NCBI RefSeq assembly: GCF_900100755.1
Contig: NZ_FNCI01000015.1
Span: forward strand, 19,880-83,879
Direction: 5' to 3'
Length of the DNA: 64,000 nucleotides
Source: Onishia taeanensis
Lineage (GTDB): Bacteria > Pseudomonadota > Gammaproteobacteria > Pseudomonadales > Halomonadaceae
Shown here one piece after another: positions 1 to 8,367 of this stretch (positions are counted from its first letter, which is position 1; every line of letters begins with the position of its first letter). Under the pieces are notes generated by a model. That model was not told the origin of the DNA, made no database searches, and saw only the letters and a program-made list of their open reading frames with translations. A program made the position numbers and the translations under genes.

Positions 1-189
1 CTCGGCACTCCGCCCATCATCAGTGTTCGTGACATCGATATTGCCCGTTACCGTCAAGACTACCCTGCCCTCAGGCGCCGGCAAGGCATCAACCGCCAGC
101 GCCAGCGAGCCAGTGACCATCAACCAGGCGCCTACCGCTATGCGGATGAGGGGCCGACGGACTGGGGTGGCGGCAACGACCAGCTTCAT
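1..189 (-). CDS. Molybdopterin-binding oxidoreductase-like periplasmic protein (partial, N-terminus only)
   Basis: Only the first 63 codons are inside the window; the gene runs off the left edge. Reading leftward from an ATG at 187-189, preceded by a GGAG about 9 nt upstream, the product starts with a basic N-region, a hydrophobic stretch (about residues 14-32) and a likely signal-peptidase site after Ala-Leu-Ala. The mature start contains LPAPEGRVVLTVTGNI, which resembles short periplasmic oxidoreductases with a molybdopterin-binding fold. Those are often found beside diguanylate cyclases. The catalytic part is not visible, so family assignment is a recognition-based inference. The signal peptide and reading frame are solid; the function is tentative. 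Confidence 0.6.
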   Translation of the reverse strand, partial: MKLVVAATPVRRPLIRIAVGAWLMVTGSLALAVDALPAPEGRVVLTVTGNIDVTNTDDGRSAE

Positions 190-436
190 CGGCTGACTCC
201 AGAAGGAATATAAATGTCGTGACGATTAGCAATCAGCACACTCTATTCTAGTAGTAATATCAACTTTCTTTCGGTGTAGAAAATAGACTTGACAACTCAT
301 CATTCACCGAAAAATACCTGAGAACAGCCCTATACACTGCTATCGCTGACGGGTGACGGCCTTGCCACCCTGTTCACCGGATACTCGTACAAGGACAATA
401 GGCGTTTTCTGATCTTTGCTGCGCGGGACTCACGCC
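190..436. other. AT-rich divergent intergenic region
   Basis: This 247-bp gap separates the leftward oxidoreductase-like gene from the rightward TSUP permease and is clearly more AT-rich than its surroundings. A TTGACA at 289-294 could be a -35 element for the permease gene, but no good -10 lies at the right distance (AAATAC at 17 bp is poor). No open frame, repeat or terminator hairpin was recognised. Confidence 0.4.
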
Positions 437-1201
437 ATGCTGCTCTGGCAATACGCCGCTATCTTCTTGAGCCTGGCACTAGCCAGCTACGTCCAGACCC
501 TTACCGGCTTTGCCTTCGGGCTGATCGTGATGGGCCTGCTGGCGGCGCTGGAGGTGCTCCCCATCGAAAGCGCCGCCCTGCTCTGCACCCTGCTGAGCCT
601 ATTCAACAACTCCATGGCCCTGCGCGGCCGCTGGCAGCAGATCGATGTAGCGCTGATGCGCCGCCTGCTGCTGTTCGGCATGCTGATGCTGCCGGTAGGC
701 TACTACCTGGCGATCTGGTTGGGCGAGTCCCGCGCCCCTCTGTTGGGCATGCTGCTGGGGTTCGTGATCCTCTTCGCCTGCATCGTCCTGATGCGCTCGC
801 CACAACCTCGTGAGACACGCTCCCCCGACTGGCAGTTTCGCGTCGCGGGAGTGCTCTCAGGATTGATGGGCGGCCTTTTTTCCACCAATGGCCCGCCGCT
901 GGTGGTGATGCTCTACCGTCAGCCGATGACGCTGATCGCCATCCGCTGCACCTTGCTCGGCGCCTTCCTCGTCATGGGGCTGGCTCGCATGGGGTTGGCG
1001 TTGCTGTCACCCGGGCGCGCCGGAGAGCACCTATCCGAGCTGATGCTGCTGGGGACTATCGGTGCGGTGGTGGTAGCTGGCACCACGGAGCTTGCGAGAA
1101 GACGACCGCCGCCGCTTAGCGACCCGACCTTGCGCCGCATCGCCTATGCCATCCTGCTATTAGCCAGCCTCAACCTTATTGCCAAAGGCCTGATGGTCTG
1201 A
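437..1201 (+). CDS. TSUP-family (TauE/SafE) sulfite/anion permease
   Basis: A 254-residue inner-membrane protein made almost entirely of hydrophobic helices. The N-terminal segment with the FAFGLIVMG core and the later LMGGLFSTNGPPLVVMLY segment are the two Gly/Pro-rich half-repeats typical of TauE/SafE permeases. The NGPP motif in the second half is characteristic. Family members export sulfite, sulfoacetate or other small organosulfur anions; the substrate here cannot be read from sequence. The ATG at 437 is preferred over an upstream in-frame TTG at 416 because it directly precedes the hydrophobic helix. It appears to be a single-gene unit, with yejK starting 85 bp downstream. Confidence 0.85.
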   Translation: MLLWQYAAIFLSLALASYVQTLTGFAFGLIVMGLLAALEVLPIESAALLCTLLSLFNNSMALRGRWQQIDVALMRRLLLFGMLMLPVGYYLAIWLGESRAPLLGMLLGFVILFACIVLMRSPQPRETRSPDWQFRVAGVLSGLMGGLFSTNGPPLVVMLYRQPMTLIAIRCTLLGAFLVMGLARMGLALLSPGRAGEHLSELMLLGTIGAVVVAGTTELARRRPPPLSDPTLRRIAYAILLLASLNLIAKGLMV

Positions 1202-1286
1202 ATACCCACGCCTTCCGCTCTTGGCAGGCGAGCCCGGCCGATCATGCGGTATCATCGGCGCCCCATGCACGAGCCTAGAGTCCTTC

Positions 1287-2282
1287 ATGCCGATTCTTAA
1301 CAGCATCGTTCACACCATCGACAAAGCCGGCAGCGACGCGCCGGCGACCCTCACGCCCGCCGCCACCGCCATCAAAGACTCGGCCGCCATGAGCGATCTG
1401 GTGGCCGGTCTCAACAAGGCCTATCACGGCAAGGCCAAGACCTGGGGGCGCTTCGCCGAGGGCGATGAGGCCGGTGTCGTCCCCCCGCGCCTTGCGGCTT
1501 ACCTGGCGGATGAACTGGACTTCGTCACCTTCAGCCGCGAGCTGGCCGAAAAGATCACTGCGCTGGTCGACGACCACCTGCCGCTGGGCGGGTATCTGCT
1601 TATCGCTCACGAACGCCAAGGCGACACCGACTACCTCTCGCTGGCACTGCTGCACATGCGCCAGGGGTTCGGGCTGGATGCCGAGCAGAAGGTGGTAGCG
1701 ACCAGTCAGTTCAATCTGGCTCAGCCGTCGCTTGCCGCACGTATCAACCTGACCCAGTGGCAGGACGACTCCCCTTCACGTCAATACTTGTCGTTTCTAC
1801 GCGACCGCGGTGGCAAGAAACTCGCCGACGACTTCGCGACGCTGCTGGGCGCGCAAGAGGGCGTGGACGCCTCGAGCGAGACGCGTACGCTGCTCAAGGC
1901 GTTTAGCGACTACGTCGAACAGGAAGACCTGCCAGAGGAGCAGAGCCGCGAGAAGACCGATGCGGTAATCGACTATGCAAGCGACCAGGCCAGCCGCGGC
2001 GAGCCTATCACGCTTGATGAACTCTCCGAGCTGGTCGACGAACAGCAGCCCAAGGCCTTCTATGACTATATCCGTCAGCAGGACTACGGCCTGTCACCCG
2101 AGATCCCGCCTGACAAGCGCGCCCTCAACCAGTTCCGACGCTTCACCGGGCGCGCCGGCGGTGTGTCGATCAGCTTCGACTCGCACCTTCTCGGCTCCAG
2201 CGTCGAATACGACGCCGATCAGGACCGGCTGATCATCAAGAAGGTACCCAATCAGCTTCGCGACCAGCTGAAGCAGAAATAA
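1287..2282 (+). CDS. yejK: Nucleoid-associated protein YejK/NdpA
   Basis: A 331-residue cytosolic protein, close to the 335 residues of E. coli YejK. It begins MPILNSIVHTIDK, the usual start of this family, and keeps conserved blocks such as the region around residue 180 (SRQYLSFLRDRG) and the C-terminal FDSHLLG. YejK binds DNA and belongs to the nucleoid proteome; its exact role is unsettled. The frame is open 66 bp further upstream, but the family N-terminus fixes the ATG at 1287. In E. coli yejK sits directly beside yejL and yejM. Here yejM lies about 3.3 kb away behind three unrelated genes, and no yejL was seen. Confidence 0.92.
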   Translation: MPILNSIVHTIDKAGSDAPATLTPAATAIKDSAAMSDLVAGLNKAYHGKAKTWGRFAEGDEAGVVPPRLAAYLADELDFVTFSRELAEKITALVDDHLPLGGYLLIAHERQGDTDYLSLALLHMRQGFGLDAEQKVVATSQFNLAQPSLAARINLTQWQDDSPSRQYLSFLRDRGGKKLADDFATLLGAQEGVDASSETRTLLKAFSDYVEQEDLPEEQSREKTDAVIDYASDQASRGEPITLDELSELVDEQQPKAFYDYIRQQDYGLSPEIPPDKRALNQFRRFTGRAGGVSISFDSHLLGSSVEYDADQDRLIIKKVPNQLRDQLKQK

Positions 2283-2380
2283 GGGCCACCGCGGCATGCC
2301 GGCACTGGTCTATCGTCACTTCTTCCGAGCTCACAGCGGGCAGACATCGAACGTTGACGCTATTGAAGACGCACGGAAAG

Positions 2381-2408
2381 CCGGCGAGCGGGGCTTGCCG
2401 CTCGCCGG
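2381..2408. terminator. Hairpin between convergent yejK and hsp20
   Basis: An 11-bp perfect GC-rich stem (CCGGCGAGCGG and its complement) with a 6-nt loop lies between the yejK and hsp20 stops. On the minus strand it is followed by CTTTCC, a weak U-tract, so it most likely ends hsp20 transcription and may work in both directions. Confidence 0.6.
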
Positions 2409-2431
2409 ATTACCAGCGTGAGCGCTTAGCG

Positions 2432-2959
2432 CTACTTGACCTCGACCTTGCGCCGATTGGCTTCCTTCTGCTTGGGCAGGGTCAGTTCAAGCACACCATC
2501 GCTGAAGCTGGCCTCGACCCGCTCGGTGTCGACATCACAGGGTAGCGTCAGGGTCCGGTAGTAGCTCTTGCGTGAAATCTCGCTGCGATAATACTCGCCG
2601 GTCTCTTCCTTGCTTTCCTGCTTGCTCTCACCCTTGATGGTCACGCTGTCCTCGGTGACGGAGATGTCTAGATCCTCGCGCTTGATCCCGGGCAACTCGG
2701 CCTTGACCAACAGCTCGGCGTCCCGATCGATGACGTCGACCTTTGGAAAGTCCTGTTGTTCGAGTTCGCCGAAGCGCTCCCACAGAGGGTGCTCACGGCG
2801 AAACATTGACGGCATCCAACCACGTTCGAACATCTTGTCGAAGATGCGCTCCATTTCATGGAATGGACTGAGCGCTTGAGGCTGCGGCTGCGGCTGCGAG
2901 ACCTGCTGGCTCGGCTCGGCACTGCTGGGATTGATATGCTTTACGTTCTTCCTGGCCAT
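2432..2959 (-). CDS. Small heat shock protein, Hsp20/alpha-crystallin family
   Basis: 175 residues. A Gln/Pro-rich N-terminal arm (about 1-65) precedes a full alpha-crystallin domain (about 70-165) with the conserved AELPGI turn near its start and the FSDGVLELTLP signature near its end. A short tail carries VEV, an IxI/V-type motif used in oligomer assembly. Small Hsps hold unfolding proteins for refolding by other chaperones. The start has a clear AGGAGA ribosome site 7 nt upstream. Upstream is a 9/10 match to the FNR/ANR consensus at the right distance from a -10, pointing to induction by oxygen limitation; no sigma-32 promoter was recognised. It follows the erythromycin-esterase-like gene with its own promoter. 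Confidence 0.95.
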   Translation of the reverse strand: MARKNVKHINPSSAEPSQQVSQPQPQPQALSPFHEMERIFDKMFERGWMPSMFRREHPLWERFGELEQQDFPKVDVIDRDAELLVKAELPGIKREDLDISVTEDSVTIKGESKQESKEETGEYYRSEISRKSYYRTLTLPCDVDTERVEASFSDGVLELTLPKQKEANRRKVEVK

Positions 2960-3007
2960 GGCAAGTTCTCCTCATGCTCCTCATGATCAACACCATACCC
3001 AGCTGAA

Positions 3008-3049
3008 AAGATAGACAGCGCCCTCCGGCTTCTCCTTGACTTGCATCAA
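3008..3049 (-). promoter_or_regulatory. Candidate FNR/ANR-activated promoter of hsp20
   Basis: On the minus strand TTGATGCAAGTCAA (3036-3049) matches TTGATNNNNATCAA at 9 of 10 defined positions. Its centre is at 3042.5. A -10-like TATCTT lies at 3008-3013, which puts the start site near 3001 and the box centre at -41.5, the standard class II FNR position. The leader would be about 41 nt. No binding data are available; this is a pattern match with correct geometry. Confidence 0.6.
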
Positions 3050-3149
3050 TTGACGGCCCCGACGCCCCCTTTTTCAGTCACGATTATCAGGCTTTCCCTA
3101 CCGCTGGATGAGCACCAGGTCATTCTTGCCAAGGACATCGGTCGCCCCG

Positions 3150-4469
3150 TCACAGGCCAAATGGATAGGTCTCGGGCAATTCTTCTTTGCGCCACGGCTC
3201 GCCGGTGTCGAAGGGCTCCACCGCAGTGGTCTCATCAAGGTGGAAGATGGCATCGAACTGACGTGGCAGAGAGGAGCGGAAATAGTGGCGGCCACGCTCC
3301 GTCTCGGGCCGATAGATCACTCCTATGGCCCGCTCCAACAGCGGCGCCTCGAGAGGCGCCGACGCCGCGTCGATCAGCGGTAGATAGAAACGATCCAGAC
3401 CACTGCGGTGGAAGAGCCTCTCGTAGCTGTCCTCGCGAGAGGGCCGCACCCAGCGCTGCTCGACCGGGCCATCCCAGTCGCGGGCCGCGGCTACGTGCCC
3501 GGTATGCATGGTGAAGCCGACCAGCAGCACCTGCTTGGCACCGAAGCGCTGGCGCGCCAGCTGGCCGATGTTGTGCTGACCTCGCGCTCCGCCCATCTCG
3601 GTGGCACGAGCATCGCCCAGATGAGAATTGTGCGCCCAGACCACCACCTTGCCCTTCCCTCCCTGGCGGCGAAGATGACCGTGCAGCGCTGCCAGAGTCT
3701 CGGCCATATGCGTATCTCTCAGGTTCCAAGTATCGACCCGGGAGCCAAACATCTCACGGTAGTACTCCTCGGCGTGAACGACCACCCGGGCGTTCTGCTC
3801 GGCGAAGAACTGCGCATCGGCCGCGCGACGGCCATCAGCGCGAAGGTAGTGCGGTGCCTTGTGCAGCAGCTCGACCAGAAGCCGGACCGAGGCAGCTTCG
3901 CAGGAGGGTGTGAGGCCAAAGGCAACGTTGCGTCCGTAGTGCAAAGGATCGCCATGATGATCGAGGCAGGCGTAGCCCTGGCGGGCACGCTCAGCCTGCT
4001 CGGCATCAATGCCCTCGAGATAGGCGATCACTGCCTCGGCGCTGCGGTGCAGGCTGTAGAGGTCCAAACCATGAAAGCCCACTGGTGCGCCATGGATAGC
4101 CGCATTGTAGTTGGCCAACCAGGCGATAAAGTCCCGCACCTCGACATTGCGCCACATCCACTGAGGAAAGCGCTGGAAGTCGCCGAAGGCCCCCATTAAG
4201 GTATCCCCGCTGCGGCCTGCCACGAAGCGATTGAGGCGCAGGGCATCTGGCCAATCGGCCTCGACCAGCACCGCCTCGAAGCCGGCCTCCTCAATCAGCC
4301 GGCGAGTGATCTCGCCGCGCAGGCGGTAGAACTCAGCAGTGCCATGGGAAGCCTCACCAAGCAATACGAAGGCCCGATCCGCGCCGATCTCGAGCAAGGC
4401 GTCGAAATCGCTGGGACGCTCCTCGAGCCGCGTGGCAAGCTGACGAACACAGGCAAGCGGCGTGGTCAT
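3150..4469 (-). CDS. Erythromycin esterase family protein
   Basis: 439 residues, the usual size for this family. Hallmarks are GEASHGT at 38-44 with the catalytic His, VEADWP with Glu70, and WAHNSHLGD near residue 280, which together form the esterase active site. Characterised Ere enzymes open the lactone ring of macrolides. Chromosomal members like this one are widespread in environmental bacteria and often sit beside Hsp20, universal stress and other oxygen-limitation genes, so a role in resistance should not be assumed. The start is supported by GGAGG 8 nt upstream. The next gene on the same strand is hsp20, 190 bp away with its own candidate promoter. Confidence 0.88.
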   Translation of the reverse strand: MTTPLACVRQLATRLEERPSDFDALLEIGADRAFVLLGEASHGTAEFYRLRGEITRRLIEEAGFEAVLVEADWPDALRLNRFVAGRSGDTLMGAFGDFQRFPQWMWRNVEVRDFIAWLANYNAAIHGAPVGFHGLDLYSLHRSAEAVIAYLEGIDAEQAERARQGYACLDHHGDPLHYGRNVAFGLTPSCEAASVRLLVELLHKAPHYLRADGRRAADAQFFAEQNARVVVHAEEYYREMFGSRVDTWNLRDTHMAETLAALHGHLRRQGGKGKVVVWAHNSHLGDARATEMGGARGQHNIGQLARQRFGAKQVLLVGFTMHTGHVAAARDWDGPVEQRWVRPSREDSYERLFHRSGLDRFYLPLIDAASAPLEAPLLERAIGVIYRPETERGRHYFRSSLPRQFDAIFHLDETTAVEPFDTGEPWRKEELPETYPFGL

Positions 4470-4636
4470 GCGAAATCCCTCCCACTAGGTGAGCATGACT
4501 TGAGTCTAGACCTGCCAGCGGCTCGGGCGGGTGGACAACCGATAGATCCTTGATGTGCGTCAGGCGCTTGAGGGAAGGCGGGCAGGCTGCAGGGTGTTTT
4601 CTTGTGTCTTGATGGTCAGCGAAGGGAGAGCAATTA

Positions 4637-5431
<795 letters not shown>

Positions 5432-5510
5432 GCTTGGCCTCGACGAGCAGTCGTTCCCCCTCCCACGCTCCGCATCCGCGCTGGATGCCCGCTCACCCCG
5501 CTCATACCAA

Positions 5511-5533
5511 AGGGCGCCATAGTGCGGTGCCCT
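5511..5533. terminator. Hairpin between SDR gene and yejM-like gene
   Basis: AGGGCGCC pairs with GGTGCCCT (one G-U wobble) around a 7-nt loop between the two convergent stops. There is no clear U-tract on either side, so it is only a candidate bidirectional terminator. Confidence 0.4.
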
Positions 5534-5573
5534 CCTATCTTCGGTGGCTCGAAGCCTGCTGCTTTACGAGCAC

Positions 5574-7451
5574 TTAGCGATAAAAGCGTGACAGCGCCTT
5601 GAGGACCGCCTGAGACGTCGAGGGATCAGGACGCGCCGCATCGAGCGGCTGCATCTGATAGTCGTATACCTCGAAGCGTCCAGTCGGCGCGACGTCCACC
5701 TGGCGATCCGGCAGCAGAATGCCGTAGCCCATGTAGCTGCCAGAAAGCATCCAATCCTTGGCAGACGCCCCCTGGGTCAGGTTGTGTCCCAGCGTATAAC
5801 GCGCAGGGGCCGCCTCACAGCCCAACACCTCCTCAAGCAGAGTCGGGGCAATATCGGCATGCTGGGTCCGGAAGTCGATCTTGCCCCCCGAGTGGCCTGG
5901 CAAATGCATCACCAAGGGAACCTCGACCTGTTCACGCGAATAGTTGCTGCCGTGCCCCCAGTAGTTCTTGCCATGTTCGTTGAAAGATTCGCCATGATCC
6001 GCGGTGATGACCACTGCCGTATTCTCGAGAAGACCGCGTGCCTTCAAGTCATCCAGCACTCGACCCAGCAGTTGATCCACATAGTGGGCCGCGGTGCGAT
6101 AGCGATTGAAGTAAGGCTCGGCATCGAAATCAGGGCCCAGCGCCAAATGGTTGACGGTCTCCCAATAGGGAGTGAAACGCGGATAATCCGGCGGGCTGCT
6201 ATAGCCGTGGACGGCATCGAAGAACAGGAAGCCGAAAAACGGCCGTTGACCATTGCCTGGCCCACTCCTCTGTCCACTGCTTTGGCCATCGAATTTTTCA
6301 CGGTCTGATATCCAGGCCAGCCAGTCATCGGTGATCTGTTGGTCGCGCTCCCAGGGCTCGCCTTCAGCGGGCTTCAGTGAGACATCATCGAGTCCCGAAA
6401 AAACGTTACGATCAAAGGCAGGGCTGACCAGGGTAGCCGACGAGAGCACCTTGAAGCGGTAATCCTGAGCCTCGAGGGTGTCCAGCAACACCGGCGGCTG
6501 TTGGCTCGCCGTGAAAGCGTCCCAGTAATTCACCGGCAGCCCGTAGAAGAGGCTAAACACCCCCGCTTTAGTGGAATTACCGCCGCTGAAATGCTCGGAA
6601 GCATTGATCCAGCCAGGGCTCTGGGCATAGCGGTATAGATTCGGCATCACAGTCGGGTTGAGCATATCGTGACGCAGAGCATCGACCACCACCAGCATGA
6701 CGTTATCCGGCGATTCGCTACCACGACACTCGAGGGGTGCCAAAGGATAATTGAGGCCACGGCCTGCCTGGGACGAGGCGCCCAGCTTGACGTGATCGCG
6801 AACCTCCTGTGCATCGACCCAACCTTGCTCGATAAAGAATCGCTTGGCCGTTGCCGGATAGAACAGCGGAAAATGGCGCGTCATGGCGGTGATCTTCTGG
6901 TCATAGAACGCATCCGCCCAGGCATGCCAGCCATGCACACCCAGCAGCGCCAGGACGGTCAACGCAAAGGCGATGCGGCTCGCCCCACGGGTACCGCGCT
7001 TCTTGAGCATGCGCCCAAGAACCCCCTGAAGCACCAGCATGGCCAGGATGCCGGCCAAGGTTATCGAAATGGCCACCCAGGAGAAGCTGAAGACGTCTCC
7101 CCCGGCATTGAGCAACAAATCGAGAATGAAGCCGCTCAAATGGAAACGATATTGATCGTAGACCAGTGTATCGAGCAGCAGCAGCAACTGCAGCGAACTG
7201 GCCCAGATCGTGCCTACCAGCCACATCAGCCGCCCCCGCACTATAGGAGCGAGCACGAACAGCGGCAGCGCACCCAGCCACACCAGCAGTGAGACATGGC
7301 CCAAAAAAACCAAGCCAAGATAAGCCCACTGAGTTAGACCGCTGGGTTCGATGTAATCGACGTAACGACTGGCGATCAACCAGGCCAACAGCATATTGGC
7401 CAGAGTCCAGGCGCCAATCCAGCGCCAGCGCAAAAAGAGAGTAGAAGGCAT
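5574..7451 (-). CDS. YejM/PbgA-like inner-membrane sulfatase-fold protein (DUF3413)
   Basis: 625 residues. The first 200 hold five likely membrane helices; the rest is a periplasmic alkaline-phosphatase-like domain beginning near NVMLVVVDALRHDML. The family landmarks WADAFYDQKIT and FPLFYPATAKRFF at the membrane-periplasm junction match E. coli YejM/PbgA, which senses LPS and tunes LpxC degradation through LapB. E. coli YejM has a degenerate active site. This protein keeps TADHGESFNEHG, with Asp and His expected as metal ligands, and GNSTKAGVF where the nucleophile would sit, so it may be catalytically active. The ATG at 7451 fits the family; the upstream in-frame extension is not hydrophobic and was excluded. 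Confidence 0.85.
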   Translation of the reverse strand: MPSTLFLRWRWIGAWTLANMLLAWLIASRYVDYIEPSGLTQWAYLGLVFLGHVSLLVWLGALPLFVLAPIVRGRLMWLVGTIWASSLQLLLLLDTLVYDQYRFHLSGFILDLLLNAGGDVFSFSWVAISITLAGILAMLVLQGVLGRMLKKRGTRGASRIAFALTVLALLGVHGWHAWADAFYDQKITAMTRHFPLFYPATAKRFFIEQGWVDAQEVRDHVKLGASSQAGRGLNYPLAPLECRGSESPDNVMLVVVDALRHDMLNPTVMPNLYRYAQSPGWINASEHFSGGNSTKAGVFSLFYGLPVNYWDAFTASQQPPVLLDTLEAQDYRFKVLSSATLVSPAFDRNVFSGLDDVSLKPAEGEPWERDQQITDDWLAWISDREKFDGQSSGQRSGPGNGQRPFFGFLFFDAVHGYSSPPDYPRFTPYWETVNHLALGPDFDAEPYFNRYRTAAHYVDQLLGRVLDDLKARGLLENTAVVITADHGESFNEHGKNYWGHGSNYSREQVEVPLVMHLPGHSGGKIDFRTQHADIAPTLLEEVLGCEAAPARYTLGHNLTQGASAKDWMLSGSYMGYGILLPDRQVDVAPTGRFEVYDYQMQPLDAARPDPSTSQAVLKALSRFYR

Positions 7452-7719
7452 GATGGTGAAACCGGAAGTGACGGGAGAAGCACACCCAGCAGTGACGGCA
7501 TCCTTGGATGTCGAATCACTGCGAGAAACCGTTAGCCTGCTAATTGTATCTGCGCTGCTCCGCCAAGCCAACCCATAACGGTATCACCACTTTCGGATTA
7601 TATACAGATTGCTATTTTTCGTTAACGAGAATGCCATACTCTCCAGGCAGCCGGCCTGCTCATGGCGGCCCCGCTATCCTCGCCAATGCCCAGTACCGTG
7701 GCGTGTGGTCCGCCCAGTA

Positions 7720-8178
7720 CTACAACAGGTGAGGAGCCAGCCACTGTTTCAACTGTGCCAGCGGCATGACACCGGCTTGGCGAGCGACTTCCTGGCCGCG
7801 ACGGAACACCGCCAGAGTGGGAATACTGCGGATGTTGAAGCGCCCGGCCAATGCCTGCTCGGCGTCGGTATCCAGCTTGGCGAAGCGTATACGCGGTTCC
7901 AGTTCACTGGCCAGCTGGGCGAAGATCGGGGCCATCGCCTTGCAGGGCCCGCACCAATCAGCCCAGAAGTCCACGACCACCGGCAAATCGCTGCGATTGA
8001 CCAGCGCGTTGAAGTTGGTGCCGGTCAGTTCGACCGGCGCACCGGTAAACAGCGCCTGCTTACACTTGCCGCAGCGGCCCTGGCCCAGCCGAGCCTGAGC
8101 CACCCGGTTCAAGGCGGCACAATGCGGGCAGGCCAGTGTCAAATTGCCGGCGGATGCATCGCTCGATGAGTCGGCCAT
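7720..8178 (-). CDS. trxC: Thioredoxin 2 with N-terminal zinc finger
   Basis: 152 residues. The N-terminal part carries two Cys pairs (CPHC near residue 17 and CGKC near residue 36) that form the zinc site peculiar to thioredoxin 2. The thioredoxin fold follows with the WCGPCK active site near residue 74 and the cis-proline turn RSIPTL. TrxC is a cytosolic disulfide reductase, in E. coli part of the oxidative stress response. A TTGGAG ribosome site lies upstream of the ATG. It is transcribed away from the MsbA-like exporter gene. Confidence 0.95.
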   Translation of the reverse strand: MADSSSDASAGNLTLACPHCAALNRVAQARLGQGRCGKCKQALFTGAPVELTGTNFNALVNRSDLPVVVDFWADWCGPCKAMAPIFAQLASELEPRIRFAKLDTDAEQALAGRFNIRSIPTLAVFRRGQEVARQAGVMPLAQLKQWLAPHLL

Positions 8179-8367
8179 GATGATATCTCCAAGAATTGAT
8201 ACTGTCCTAGATTGCCAGCCAGTGGCCAGTCATTCGTAATATGGTCAGGCGCTTGGCGGTCTTCAAGACTGATTGCCTACCGCTTTACCGCCACACTAGT
8301 GGCTTTTCTCACTGGTTTGTATCGTTCGCCACCCCTTTTCAGTCTCAGCCAGGCCCTGCATACCCCA

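Noticed and set aside
4550..4563. FNR-like TTGATGTGCGTCAG before the esterase-like gene
   Set aside because: 8/10 match; only a class I position near -60 relative to a weak TAGACT would fit, so the evidence is too thin.
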